DNA of 64,000 nucleotides from Paramagnetospirillum magneticum AMB-1 (GCF_000009985.1 NC_007626.1:3403943-3467942); one strand, 5' to 3'. Counted from the stretch's first letter, positions 26,234-35,318 are shown. The notes: generated by a model from the letters alone, not told the origin. Made by a program: numbers and translations.

Positions 26234-26477
26234 CACTAAGTAAATGCCCAATCCATTTACTTAGTGATTACTAAGTGCAAGCTGTTGATTTATAATGATA
26301 ATTTAGAATTTAGTAACTAAGTAAACTAAGTAAGAGAAAAACCATTTATAGAAATGAAAAATATTATTTTCTGTTTTATGCGGAGCTCTTGAATCTACCT
26401 ACTTAGTTTACTTAGTAGCCATGGAGTTCCGCGGAAATGGCGGAATTGCTGGGGTTTGCGGAGCTTCCAACTAAGTA
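26234..26477. repeat. Cluster of ACTAAGTA repeats after the serine recombinase
   Basis: Seven exact 8-mers and one near copy lie in 244 bases. Direct copies are at 26235, 26316, 26325 and 26470, with a near copy at 26270. Inverted copies (TACTTAGT) are at 26258, 26400 and 26409. Two form 9-base-pitch pairs that face each other (26316/26325 and 26400/26409). A 13-bp perfect inverted repeat (26234-26246 and 26254-26266) is included. No gene lies between 26180 and 26686. The layout resembles a recombination site, iterons or a partition site. Confidence 0.8.
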
Positions 26478-26511
26478 AGAGCTCCGCCACCACGTCAGCT
26501 ATACCGGGGCT

Positions 26512-26547
26512 GGTCATCTATGTTGGCGATTTGTGGTCGTCGCATCC
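26512..26547 (+). repeat. Direct repeat, left flank of the LysR/pirin/OYE cassette
   Basis: GGTCATCT (26512-26519) and, four bases on, an exact 24-base match (26524-26547, starting TGGCGATTTGTGG) recur at 30423-30458 in the same orientation. Similarity continues imperfectly for about 15 more bases. Confidence 0.75.
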
Positions 26548-26686
26548 TGAGGCGTTGCTCTCCTAGCCAAAGGGCCGTTTCCAGTCCGACCGATCTCGGT
26601 CGAAGGGATAAGCGGCGCTCGAATCTGCTTGGACTCAGCGATGACCTGCCCCCCTTCCACTGATCGGGATCAATCATGAAAACAGG

Positions 26687-27577
26687 TCAGTGGCGGCCTA
26701 CCGAGACTCCACTCTTCGCTCCCGCCAGATAGTTCAAGACGGTTTGAACCGCGAGCGACCTGTAGCGTTGAGGGCTGCTGACAATCCAGGCATCAGCCTG
26801 TTCCATTGGATATTCCGGCAGCAGGTGGATCAAGGTGCCCAGGTCCAGGTCCGTTTCAAGCATGAAGTCGGGCAGAAGCGCGATCCCATGGTGAAGGCGT
26901 GCAAGTTGATGGGCGACCAGCATATTGCCGGCAGCAATGGTCCATCTCATCGAGCACTCCCAACCCCCATCAAAGCGCCAACTATCGAGGGCCGCGCTGA
27001 TGACGATCGCGTTGTGCGAGGCAAGGTCCGAGGGGGCCACCGGTACCCCGGCCTTTGCCAGGTAGGCGGGGGATGCCACAAGCAGGCGCTTGACCTTGCA
27101 AAGACGGCGAGCGACCAAGTCACTGTCATCAAGTGTGCCCGTCCGTACTGCAAGGTCGATGCCGTCGCTGATGATGTTGACGCGCCGTTCAGTCAGCCTC
27201 AGTTCGACCTGCACATCCGGATATGCTGCCGTCAGCTTGATCAGATGCGGGGTAATCAGATACTGCCCAAGCGCCGCCGTGGTGGTCAGCGATACTCGGC
27301 CCGCGACAAGCCGTTCGCGCTCGGCGATTGCCCGTGCGGCATCGTCGGCGGCGGTGATCGACGGCTTTGCCATGTCATAGATGCGCTGCCCCTCATCCGT
27401 CAGCGATAGGGCTCGCGTTGAACGCTGGAACAGCGATGTGCGTAAAAGCAGCTCAAGATCGGCAAGCCTTCGGCTTACGGTAGATTTTGGCAGGCCGAGT
27501 GTCTTGGCCGCAGCTGTGAAGCTGCCTTCATCGGCAATGGTCACGAGCAGCGCAAGATCGTCGAGCGATGGCTTCAT
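26687..27577 (-). CDS. LysR-family transcriptional regulator
   Basis: 296 residues from ATG 27577 (MKPSLDDLALLV; longer starts exist up to 27613). The N-terminal winged HTH is clear: GSFTAAAKTLGLPKSTVSRRL. The substrate-binding domain follows, ending in the short motif GIALLPDF. It is divergent from the pirin/isochorismatase-like/OYE operon, the usual arrangement for a LysR regulator and its target. The 96-base gap holds both promoters. The expected signal is a quinone or other electrophile, judged from the neighbours, but the ligand cannot be read from sequence. Confidence 0.9.
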   Translation of the reverse strand: MKPSLDDLALLVTIADEGSFTAAAKTLGLPKSTVSRRLADLELLLRTSLFQRSTRALSLTDEGQRIYDMAKPSITAADDAARAIAERERLVAGRVSLTTTAALGQYLITPHLIKLTAAYPDVQVELRLTERRVNIISDGIDLAVRTGTLDDSDLVARRLCKVKRLLVASPAYLAKAGVPVAPSDLASHNAIVISAALDSWRFDGGWECSMRWTIAAGNMLVAHQLARLHHGIALLPDFMLETDLDLGTLIHLLPEYPMEQADAWIVSSPQRYRSLAVQTVLNYLAGAKSGVSVGRH

Positions 27578-27673
27578 TGTTCTGAAAATGGAACAGTACC
27601 GTCCAAACTTCAAGCCTTATGTGGACAGTGATTAAGGCGCATATGGATATCAACACAGTCAGAGGACTATGCC

Positions 27674-28498
27674 ATGATCCGTTTTACGTCTGTCTACACC
27701 CCGACGCAGATGCGCCATGGCGCGGTATTTGCGGCCCGCCAGTATCCTCGCCAGGCGTTTGGCAACCTTATCGATCCGGTCATCAACATTGACTGGTTCG
27801 AAATGAATGCCCCAACCTTTCCGCCTCACCCCCATGCGGGTTTCTCCGCCGTCACCTATCTGTTCGCCGATTCACCCAATGGGTTCATCAATCGCGACAG
27901 TCTGGGCGACGTACAGACCATTCACCCTGGTGGCCTGCATTGGAGCCGAGCGTCACGCGGGTTGATGCATGAAGAATTCCCGGTTCCCGAAGCAGGTCTC
28001 GTGCATGGGCTGCAGATTTTCATCAACCTGCCGGCGGCCAGCCAGGCCGATCCCGCCGCAGCCTTTTCGGTCCCGGCCGCCATGGTCAAAAGCCTTTCCG
28101 GCAAAGGCTGGGAAAGCCGTGTCGCGGTCGATGGAACGACGGTGGGTGAAATCGCCGGAGCCCTGCCGTCACCGGTCCGGATCGAGGAAATCTCGCTGGC
28201 CCCATCGGCGATGCGTGACATCGACATACCTGCGGGTTGGGGGGGCATTGTCGTTGTGCTCGAGGGAGACGTTTCGATCGGTGACGTGACCCTTGCCGCC
28301 ACGCAGGCTATTGGCTTTGCCACCGACGTCGAAGGGCCGTTCCGGATCGCCACAGGGGCCGGCCAAGCCCGCATTGCGGTGGTTTCGGGGGCGCAGCTCA
28401 ATCAGCCGATCTATGCCCAAGGCCCGCTCATGCTTGCCAGCCACGAGGCCCTCGAAGAGGCGCGTCGCCGCGTCGCCTCGCTCAGCTTGCCCGCCTGA
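27674..28498 (+). CDS. Pirin-family cupin protein
   Basis: 274 residues with the pirin N-terminal cupin pattern, including the metal-binding histidine set in PPHPHAGFSAVTYL and later GGLHWSRASRGLMHEE (His and Glu ligands). Pirins bind iron or nickel; some act as quercetin dioxygenases, others as redox sensors. It is the first gene of a three-gene operon divergent from the LysR gene. A role in oxidation or sensing of aromatic/quinone compounds fits the neighbours but is inference. Confidence 0.88.
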   Translation: MIRFTSVYTPTQMRHGAVFAARQYPRQAFGNLIDPVINIDWFEMNAPTFPPHPHAGFSAVTYLFADSPNGFINRDSLGDVQTIHPGGLHWSRASRGLMHEEFPVPEAGLVHGLQIFINLPAASQADPAAAFSVPAAMVKSLSGKGWESRVAVDGTTVGEIAGALPSPVRIEEISLAPSAMRDIDIPAGWGGIVVVLEGDVSIGDVTLAATQAIGFATDVEGPFRIATGAGQARIAVVSGAQLNQPIYAQGPLMLASHEALEEARRRVASLSLPA

Positions 28499-28535
28499 CC
28501 CCTGCCACATGTTATCCACACAAAGGAATCACATC

Positions 28536-29138
28536 ATGACGAAACGCTTTTCTGCTGAAAATGCCGCGCTTCTGCTGATCGACCATCAGGTCGGCACCAT
28601 GCAGCTGATCAAGAATATCGACCGCAATCTTGCCGCCAAGCAGTCGATCGCCCTGGCCAAGATGGCGAAAATCCTGAACATGCCGGTGGTGATCACCTCC
28701 AGCCAGGAAGATCACGCCCAAGGCCCCATTCTCCCCGGAATCGCCGAAATCCTGCCGGAAGCGCATGCGGCACGGGTCAAGCGTCCCGGCGTGGTCAACG
28801 CATGGGCCTATGCCGACTTCCGCAATGCGGTGCTGGCCACCGGGCGCAAGAACCTGATCATGGCGGGCGTCACCACCGATGTTTGCCTGATCTTCCCGGC
28901 TATTGATGCCGCACTCGAAGGCTTTGCCGTACAGGCCGTGATGGATGCTTCGGGCTCGCCCAGCGATCTTTCGGAAGAGTTCTCACGCCAGCGGATGCAC
29001 GACGCAGGTGTCGTCCTGACCGCCACTAATACGCTGATGGCGGAAATTGCCCAGGACTGGTCCACGCCCGCCGGGCAGCAGCTGATCACCCTGTTGTTCA
29101 CCGATGTCTTCCCGGCCCTGGGTGCCGGCATCGTCTAG
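28536..29138 (+). CDS. Isochorismatase-family cysteine hydrolase (YcaC-like)
   Basis: 200 residues from ATG 28536 with AAGGAA upstream. The catalytic set of the family is visible: LLIDHQ (Asp), KRPGV (Lys) and the nucleophile C117 in GVTTDVCL. Length and pattern match the YcaC/isochorismatase-like group, whose members hydrolyse amide or imide bonds of small substrates. The true substrate is unknown. Middle gene of the pirin-hydrolase-OYE operon, probably controlled by the divergent LysR protein. Confidence 0.9.
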   Translation: MTKRFSAENAALLLIDHQVGTMQLIKNIDRNLAAKQSIALAKMAKILNMPVVITSSQEDHAQGPILPGIAEILPEAHAARVKRPGVVNAWAYADFRNAVLATGRKNLIMAGVTTDVCLIFPAIDAALEGFAVQAVMDASGSPSDLSEEFSRQRMHDAGVVLTATNTLMAEIAQDWSTPAGQQLITLLFTDVFPALGAGIV

Positions 29139-29179
29139 GTCAGAAATCAATCGCAGATCACGAATACGGAGCCCCCATC

Positions 29180-30238
29180 ATGACCAAAGATCTCTTCCAG
29201 CCCCTGCGCTTGGGCGAACTTACCCTGCCGAGCCGCATCGCCATGGCCCCCATGACCCGCTCGCGGGCCGATGACGAGGGCGTGCAGCCCGAGATCGCCG
29301 CCACCTATTACGGCCAGCGCGCCGGAGCTGGCCTGATCATCTCCGAGGGCATCTACCCGTCGGCCATGGGCAAGGGCTATGTCCGTACTCCGGGCCTTCA
29401 CACCGACGCCCAGGTGGCGGCCTGGAGCCGGGTCACCAAGGCGGTGCACGACAAGGGCGGGCGCATCTTCGCCCAGCTGATGCACACCGGCCGGGTGGCC
29501 GTTCCCGCCTTCCTGCCCGGTGGTGCGCTGCCCGTGGCGCCCTCGGCCATCCGGGCCGAGGGGCAGGCCTACACCGATCAGGGTATGGTGCCGATGGTCA
29601 CACCGCGCGCCTTGGAGACCTCGGAAATTGCCGGTGTGATCGCCGAATACCGAGACGCCACCCGCCGCGCTCTGGAGGCCGGCTTCGACGGCGTCGAACT
29701 GCACGCGGCATCGGGATACCTACCGGAACAGTTCCTGTCGTCCAAGAGCAATCAACGTACCGATGGCTATGGCGGCTCCATCGCTAACCGCGTTCGCTTT
29801 GTGGTCGAGGTGCTGGAGGCCATGGCCTCGGTGGCGGGCTCTTGCCGCGTCGGCATCAAGATCTCGCCGGAGATGAATTTCAACGACGTGGCGGACGATA
29901 CCCCGCAGGAGACCTACCGCCATCTGGTGGAGCGCATCGCGCCCATGAACATCGCCTATCTGCACGTGGCGCTGTTCGGCACCCCGACCGATTATCATGG
30001 CCTGCTGCGCCCCCTGTTCAAGGGAGCCTATCTGGCCGGCGGCGGCTTTACCGGTGACACCGCCGAGGCCGCCCTGGCCCAGGGCCGCGCCGATGCCATC
30101 GTCTTTGGTGCCGCCTTCATCGCCAACCCCGATCTGCCCAAGCGGCTGGCGGAGGGGTTGCCCCTGGCCGAACCCGACAAGGTGACTTTCTACGCACCGG
30201 GACCGCGGGGCTACATCGATTACCCACCGGTGGTATGA
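29180..30238 (+). CDS. Old yellow enzyme, NADH:flavin oxidoreductase (NemA-like)
   Basis: 352 residues forming an FMN-binding TIM barrel. Family marks include MAPMTRSRA, the QLMHTGR segment, VELHAASGYLPEQFLS and YGGS. The substrate-anion pair is usually His-x-x-Asn/His. Here it reads H175-A-A-S178, so Ser replaces the second ligand. OYE proteins reduce activated alkenes, nitro compounds and maleimides. Last gene of the operon, followed 52 bases later by a strong hairpin terminator. Likely role: detoxification of electrophiles in the cytoplasm. Confidence 0.92.
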   Translation: MTKDLFQPLRLGELTLPSRIAMAPMTRSRADDEGVQPEIAATYYGQRAGAGLIISEGIYPSAMGKGYVRTPGLHTDAQVAAWSRVTKAVHDKGGRIFAQLMHTGRVAVPAFLPGGALPVAPSAIRAEGQAYTDQGMVPMVTPRALETSEIAGVIAEYRDATRRALEAGFDGVELHAASGYLPEQFLSSKSNQRTDGYGGSIANRVRFVVEVLEAMASVAGSCRVGIKISPEMNFNDVADDTPQETYRHLVERIAPMNIAYLHVALFGTPTDYHGLLRPLFKGAYLAGGGFTGDTAEAALAQGRADAIVFGAAFIANPDLPKRLAEGLPLAEPDKVTFYAPGPRGYIDYPPVV

Positions 30239-30290
30239 CGGAGTTGGGATGAAGACCGCCGGCGACTGTGGTGTGGATATCTAAAAGAGG

Positions 30291-30321
30291 CGGCCGGCCA
30301 GGACATCCCCCTGGCCGGCCG
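30291..30321 (+). terminator. Hairpin terminator after the OYE gene
   Basis: Perfect 12-bp stem CGGCCGGCCAGG / CCTGGCCGGCCG (30291-30302 and 30310-30321) with a 7-base loop, followed by a weak T-rich tail. Confidence 0.75.
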
Positions 30322-30422
30322 AGTTTCGTCTTGGCAATTGCTCTGGTTGCCGCCGTGTCAGCCTCCTTCGGACACACGCACCCTACGAGTTCAGAGAATC
30401 CAATATAGTGGGCGTGGTGGCG

Positions 30423-30458
30423 GGTCATCTGGGGTGGCGATTTGTGGTCGTCGCATCC
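30423..30458 (+). repeat. Direct repeat, right flank of the LysR/pirin/OYE cassette
   Basis: Second copy of the repeat at 26512-26547. GGTCATCT lies at 30423-30430, and the exact 24-base core at 30435-30458. Together the copies enclose the LysR, pirin, hydrolase and OYE genes and their terminator. Confidence 0.75.
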
Positions 30459-30754
30459 CGATGCATCGCCTCCTCACCAAACCGCAAAATCACAAATAAC
30501 AGCCAGCATTGTCTTCGGCAATTCTTAATTATTTCTTTGAAAGCCACGGTCATATCTCGAAACAACCCGATGTGCTGCATAATTATATGGAAAATACATG
30601 ATTTTATAAAGACAAAAAGTAAATTGCGGAATATGGGTCATCAGGCCGATATTGACATGACACAAGGCAATTCCGCCAAGTGACCGCCGCAAATATGAGA
30701 CGTAATTGACTGTATCACGTTGATGATGGTGGATTATTCAGAGGGTATTAGATT
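30459..30754. other. AT-rich gap without a clear gene
   Basis: Composition drops sharply right of the flanking repeat. Only short frames without ribosome sites are present. It probably contains the promoter of the gene at 30755. Confidence 0.45.
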
Positions 30755-31099
30755 ATGGGTATGGATGTTGACGGGGAGAACCCCACGTCAGAACGCGGAG
30801 AGTATTTTCGCAACAACATATGGTGGTGGCATCCACTGTGGGATTTTTGCGAGTACATTGCTCCAGACCTAATTCCTAGAACAAACCTGGGCCATACAAA
30901 CGATGGCTGGGGACTCAATGCGAGAGATTCAATCAGCCTTGCCGATAGAATTGATCAGGCAATCGCCGATGGAACGGCAAAAGAATTCGGCGATCGGGTC
31001 AACGCAAGTTCAAGTATGCATCACTGCGGCTTCGCCATAGATAACGCCCAGGAATTCTCTGAGTTTCTGCGATCATGCGGTGGATTTGCAATTTGGTAA
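30755..31099 (+). CDS. Hypothetical protein
   Basis: 114 residues, soluble, acidic and rich in Trp near the N-terminus (NNIWWWHPLWDFCEYIAPDL). Then come a polar helix (LADRIDQAIADGTAKEF) and a C-terminal FLRSCGG segment. No family recognised. AT-rich compared with both neighbours, suggesting separate acquisition. No same-strand partner. Confidence 0.65.
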   Translation: MGMDVDGENPTSERGEYFRNNIWWWHPLWDFCEYIAPDLIPRTNLGHTNDGWGLNARDSISLADRIDQAIADGTAKEFGDRVNASSSMHHCGFAIDNAQEFSEFLRSCGGFAIW

Positions 31100-31344
31100 T
31101 GCCATTGCGTGAGTAAATTAACAATCAACTAGGTCCGGCGCCCAGGAGACGTCGGACCTGAAATTTTAGGAGATACCCTGGCATTCGGTAGCCACTGCCA
31201 TCTTCTGCTTGGGGGGGGGCGGAAAGGGCCGGAAGCGGAAGGGCGGCAATCGGACTTGGAACAGGGACAGCGGTCGGTTTCGCCGAACACGATCCCGCCG
31301 TTCATGACCTAACCCGAAAACTCGATACAGTTAAATCATGAAGA
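31100..31344. other. Gap between hypothetical gene and ttuE terminator
   Basis: No gene. It contains a run of nine G at 31211-31219 next to further G-rich sequence. Confidence 0.4.
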
Positions 31345-31374
31345 AAGGGCCACCCATTTTCATGGGCAGCCCTT
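31345..31374 (-). terminator. Terminator of the ttu operon
   Basis: Read on the minus strand, AAGGGCTGCCCAT-GAAA-ATGGGTGGCCCTT forms a 13-bp stem with one internal mismatch and one wobble, followed by TTCTTC. It lies 59 bases past the pyruvate kinase stop. Confidence 0.8.
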
Positions 31375-31433
31375 AGTTTGACCCGAACCAGGGTCAGTGC
31401 GGCGGGAGGAGCCGCAAATTTCATTGCGTTTGG

Positions 31434-32861
31434 TCAGAGTGAAGCCCTGGGCACGCGCACGATGCGCAACAGGTTGGTTGAACCGGCAGTTCCGAATGGC
31501 ATGCCTGCGATGATCACCAGTGGCTTGCCGCCCTCGGTGAAACCCTCTCTGGTGGCGATGCCTGACGCCTTGGCGACCATGTCCTCCACATTGGCGGCAT
31601 CTTCGGTGTGGACGGAATGGACGCCCCAAGCCAAAGCAACGTGGCGCGCAGTGGCCGCATTCGGGGTCAAGCTGAGGATCGGGGAAGCCGGACGCTCTCG
31701 GGCGATGCGCAGCGTGGTGAATCCCGAAGTGGTGTAGGCGACGATGGCGGCGACAGACAGGATGCCGGTCACCTGGCAGACGGCCGCGCTGATGGCGTCG
31801 GCGTCGTTGGCCTCTGGCTTGGCGCAACCGCTGCCCAGACCGTCGAGATAGTTGGGATCGCTCTCAACCCGGCTGATGATGCGGCTCATCATGGTGACGG
31901 CTTCGACGGGATAGCGGCCCGAGGCGGATTCCGCCGAGAGCATCACCGCGTCGGCACCGGCGAAGACGGCGGTGGCCACGTCGGAGGCTTCGGCCCGCGT
32001 CGGTGTGGGCGCCTCTATCATGGATTCCAACATCTGGGTGGCAACGACCACCGGCTTACCGGCAGCGCGACATGAGCGGATGATGCGTTTTTGCAGGCCG
32101 GGCACATCCTCGGGCGGCAATTCGACGCCCAGATCGCCGCGCGCCACCATCACCGCGTCGGACAGAGCAACGATCTCATCGAGGCGGTCGATGGCGGAGG
32201 GCTTCTCCAACTTGGACAGAATGCGGGCGCGGTCGCCGATCAGGGCGCGGGCCTCCTCCACATCCTCGGGCCGTTGCACGAAGGACAGGGCGATCCAGTC
32301 GATGCCCAATTCCAGGGCGAAGGCAAGGTCGCGGCGGTCCTTCTCGGTCAGGGCCGACAGGGGGATCACCGCGTCGGGCACATTGACGCCCTTGCGGTCG
32401 GACAAGGGACCCGCCACCACCACCACGGTTTCGGCAAAGTCTGGCCCGCAGGATTCGACCCGCAGCCGAACCTTGCCGTCATCCAGCAAAAGGTCCGAAC
32501 CCGGCGTCAGGGCCGACAGGATTTCCGGGTGAGGCAGCGGGGCGCGGTTGATATCCCCCGGTTCCCGCGACAGGTCGAGGCGGAAAGCCTGCCCTGGTTT
32601 GAGAGCCACCTTGCCCGCCTTGAAGACTCCAAGACGCAGCTTCGGACCTTGCAAATCGGCAAGGATGGCGATGGGACGGCCCAGTTCGGCCTCCAGGCGG
32701 CGGATTTCCTTGAACCGCTCCAGGTGGTCGGCATGACTGCCATGGCTGAAATTGAGGCGAAAGACGTCCGCCCCGGCCTCCCACAGCGCCCTGATCTGGT
32801 CCGGGCTGGAACTGGCAGGCCCCAGGGTGGCGACGATACGAGTATTGCGCTTCTGTCTCAT
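31434..32861 (-). CDS. ttuE: Pyruvate kinase of the tartrate operon
   Basis: 475 residues, full-length pyruvate kinase converting phosphoenolpyruvate and ADP to pyruvate and ATP. Family marks: TLGPASSSPDQI at the N-terminus, LNFSHG, ILADLQGPKLR, the active-site signature around SKLEKPSAIDRLDEIV and MVARGDLGVELP, then the allosteric C-terminal domain. It overlaps the glycerate kinase start by 4 bases. This matches the ttuBCDE order of Agrobacterium vitis tartrate operons, where the last gene is a pyruvate kinase. It is therefore probably a pathway-dedicated isozyme rather than the main glycolytic one. Confidence 0.93.
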   Translation of the reverse strand: MRQKRNTRIVATLGPASSSPDQIRALWEAGADVFRLNFSHGSHADHLERFKEIRRLEAELGRPIAILADLQGPKLRLGVFKAGKVALKPGQAFRLDLSREPGDINRAPLPHPEILSALTPGSDLLLDDGKVRLRVESCGPDFAETVVVVAGPLSDRKGVNVPDAVIPLSALTEKDRRDLAFALELGIDWIALSFVQRPEDVEEARALIGDRARILSKLEKPSAIDRLDEIVALSDAVMVARGDLGVELPPEDVPGLQKRIIRSCRAAGKPVVVATQMLESMIEAPTPTRAEASDVATAVFAGADAVMLSAESASGRYPVEAVTMMSRIISRVESDPNYLDGLGSGCAKPEANDADAISAAVCQVTGILSVAAIVAYTTSGFTTLRIARERPASPILSLTPNAATARHVALAWGVHSVHTEDAANVEDMVAKASGIATREGFTEGGKPLVIIAGMPFGTAGSTNLLRIVRVPRASL

Positions 32862-34138
32862 GGAGTGCTGTCCTTGTCGGCGATCAAAATCGCGCGGAAA
32901 TCGTTGACGTTGGTGAGTGTCGGGCCGGTCACCACGGAATCGCCCAAGGCATGGAAAAAGCGGTGGGCGTCATTGGCGGCCAGACTGTCCTGCGGTTTGA
33001 TCCCCATGACCCAGGCGCGAGATAGGGTGTTGGGCGTGATGATGGCGCCGGCAATGTCCTCCATGCCGTCAACGCCGTCCGTATCTCCGGCGATGGCGTG
33101 AATTCCGGGCTGACCGTTGAGGGCGACGGCCAGAGCTAACAAGAACTCCACATTCGGGCCGCCACGCCCCTGCCCCCGAACGGTCACCGTGGCCTCGCCG
33201 CCCGACAGCAGCACGCAGGGCGGCTTAAAGGGTTGGCCGCGCTTGGTGACTTGGTGGGCTATGCCGGCCATGACCGCCCCCACATCCTTGGCTTCGCCCT
33301 CGATGCTGTCGCCCAGGATATGAGCCGTGAATCCGGCGCTTTCCGCCACCTTGGCCGCAGCTTCCAGGGCCACTTGCGGTGCGGCGATGACGTGCGTCTC
33401 GGTCAACGCCAACCTGGGGTCGCCCGGCTTTACGCTTTCGCCCCGTCCACTTTCCAGAACGTCGAGAACCTTGTCGGAAACCACGATGCCGTAGCGCCGG
33501 ATGATGGCCATGGCATCGGTGCAAGTGGTGGGATCGGCCACCGTCGGCCCCGAAGCGATATTCATGGGATTATCGCCGGGGACATCGGAAATCAGTAGCG
33601 TCACCACCCTGGCCGGATGGCAGGCCGCCGCCAGACGCCCCCCCTTTATGGCCGACAGATGGCGGCGGACGCAGTTCATTTCGCTGATGGTCGCGCCGGA
33701 TTTGAGCAGGGCGCGGTTGACATCCTGCTTGTCTTCCAGTGTCAGACCATCCAGGGGCAGCGGGGCTAGGGCCGAGCCACCGCCGGAGATCAGGCACAGG
33801 ACCAGGTCATCAGCCGTAAGGTCGGACACCAGATCCAACATTTTTCGGGCGGCATTCAGGCCGGCTGCGTCGGGGACCGGATGGGCGGCTTCGGCAATGG
33901 TGATGCGGCGGCATGGCACGTTGTAGCCGTAGCGTGTCACCACTAGGCCGGAGACTTCGCCTGCCCAGTTGTCCTCGACCGCACGGGCCATGGCCGCCGA
34001 TGCCTTTCCGGCTCCAATGACGATCAGGCGGCCCTTGGGGACGGCGGGTAGGTATGCCGGTACGCACTGGGCTGGCTGGGCGGCGGCGACGGCGGCATCG
34101 AACATCCGTCGAAGCAAATCCCTATGGGATTGGGTCAT
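32858..34138 (-). CDS. ttuD: Glycerate 2-kinase (MOFRL family)
   Basis: 426 residues. N-terminal DUF4147-type domain (VIGAGKASAAMARAVE) and C-terminal MOFRL domain (LSGGEATVTVRGQGRGGPN, then GDTDGVDG). Members phosphorylate D-glycerate to 2-phosphoglycerate; older annotations call TtuD a hydroxypyruvate reductase. In this operon it would take glycerate formed from tartrate by the TtuC protein and hand 2-phosphoglycerate on towards phosphoenolpyruvate. It overlaps pyruvate kinase by 4 bases and lies 72 bases after the dehydrogenase. Confidence 0.9.
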   Translation of the reverse strand: MTQSHRDLLRRMFDAAVAAAQPAQCVPAYLPAVPKGRLIVIGAGKASAAMARAVEDNWAGEVSGLVVTRYGYNVPCRRITIAEAAHPVPDAAGLNAARKMLDLVSDLTADDLVLCLISGGGSALAPLPLDGLTLEDKQDVNRALLKSGATISEMNCVRRHLSAIKGGRLAAACHPARVVTLLISDVPGDNPMNIASGPTVADPTTCTDAMAIIRRYGIVVSDKVLDVLESGRGESVKPGDPRLALTETHVIAAPQVALEAAAKVAESAGFTAHILGDSIEGEAKDVGAVMAGIAHQVTKRGQPFKPPCVLLSGGEATVTVRGQGRGGPNVEFLLALAVALNGQPGIHAIAGDTDGVDGMEDIAGAIITPNTLSRAWVMGIKPQDSLAANDAHRFFHALGDSVVTGPTLTNVNDFRAILIADKDSTP

Positions 34139-34210
34139 GGTCGATCCATCCGTGTTGGGGTGAGATGCCTGCGGGGCAAAGGCTTTGCCCTTTGCCCCGC
34201 ATTCTTCGGA

Positions 34211-35287
34211 TTACTCGTTGTCGGCCTCGATTGCCGCGATGACCGCATCGGTGACGATCCGCGTGGTCGCCTTGCCCCCGAGATCGGGAGTATGCAGCAA
34301 CGGGTTGGCGGTCACCCTTTCGATGGCCCGCATCAGTCGGGCTGAGGCCGCTGTCTCGCCCAGATGGTCAAGCATCATACAGGCGGTCCAGAAGGTGCCG
34401 ATTGGATTGGCGATACCTTTGCCGGTGATGTCGAAGGCGGATCCGTGGATCGGCTCGAACATGGACGGGAACTTGCGTTCCGGGTTGAGGTTGGCGGTGG
34501 GAGCGATGCCGAGCGACCCGGCCAGAGCCGCCGCCAGATCGGACAGGATGTCGGCGTGGAGATTGGTCGCCACGATGGTGTCCAGGGTCTCCGGCTTCAA
34601 GGTCATGCGCATGGTCATGGCATCGACCAGCATCTTGTCCCAGGTCACGTCTGGGAACTCTCCTGCCACCTCGGCGGCGATCTCGTCCCACATCACCATG
34701 CCGTGGCGCTGGGCGTTGGACTTGGTCACCACGGTCAGCAGCTTGCGGGGACGCGACTGGGCCAGCTTGAAGGCGAAACGCATGATCCGTGTCACCCCGG
34801 CCCGGGTAAAGATGGCCACCTCGGTCGCCACCTCCTCTGGGAAGCCGCGATGGGAACGGCCTCCTTGTCCGGCATATTCGCCTTCGGAATTCTCGCGGAC
34901 GATCACCCAATTGAGTAGGCGTGGCCCGACACCGGCCAGAGGGCTTTTGATACCCGGCAGGATGCGGGTCGGCCGGACATTGGCATACTGGTCGAATGGC
35001 TGGCAGATGTTGAGACGCAATCCCCACAAGGTAACGTGGTCGGGGACGTCGGGGGCGCCAACCGCACCGAAATAGATGGCGTCGAACTGTTTCAACGTCT
35101 CGCGACCGTTCTCCGGCATCATGGTGCCATGCTTCTTGTAGTAGTCGGATCCCCAGTCGAAGGTCTCGATGTTCAGACGGAAGCCGCCGTCACGCTTGGC
35201 AAGCACGTCGAGAACCTCAAGTCCGGCCGCCACGACTTCCTTGCCGATTCCATCGGCCGGAATGGCCGCAATCTTGAATTCACGCAT
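34211..35287 (-). CDS. ttuC: Tartrate dehydrogenase/decarboxylase
   Basis: 358 residues from ATG 35287 with GGAG upstream (longer in-frame starts are unlikely). A member of the isocitrate/isopropylmalate dehydrogenase superfamily: IPADGIGKEV at the N-terminus, LWGLRLNICQPFDQYANVRP, IVRENSEGEY, VTKSNAQRHG with the catalytic Lys, and GTANL-like C-terminal metal and cofactor loops. TtuC/DmlA enzymes oxidise tartrate or D-malate with NAD, and with tartrate can yield D-glycerate and carbon dioxide. The surrounding transporter, glycerate kinase and pyruvate kinase support tartrate as substrate. Confidence 0.9.
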   Translation of the reverse strand: MREFKIAAIPADGIGKEVVAAGLEVLDVLAKRDGGFRLNIETFDWGSDYYKKHGTMMPENGRETLKQFDAIYFGAVGAPDVPDHVTLWGLRLNICQPFDQYANVRPTRILPGIKSPLAGVGPRLLNWVIVRENSEGEYAGQGGRSHRGFPEEVATEVAIFTRAGVTRIMRFAFKLAQSRPRKLLTVVTKSNAQRHGMVMWDEIAAEVAGEFPDVTWDKMLVDAMTMRMTLKPETLDTIVATNLHADILSDLAAALAGSLGIAPTANLNPERKFPSMFEPIHGSAFDITGKGIANPIGTFWTACMMLDHLGETAASARLMRAIERVTANPLLHTPDLGGKATTRIVTDAVIAAIEADNE

Positions 35288-35318
35288 GATCGATCTCCAT
35301 TGGCTCGGATGGCCGGCG

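Noticed and set aside
26180..26500. Repeat cluster considered as a CRISPR array
   Set aside because: Units are only 8 bases, occur in both orientations and have irregular spacing; no cas genes in the window.
30408..30683. 91-codon frame across the right flanking repeat
   Set aside because: It starts in the repeat, has no ribosome site and changes composition halfway.
31211..31219. Run of nine G considered as a phase-variable promoter
   Set aside because: It lies between gene ends, not in a promoter position for 30755 or the ttu operon.
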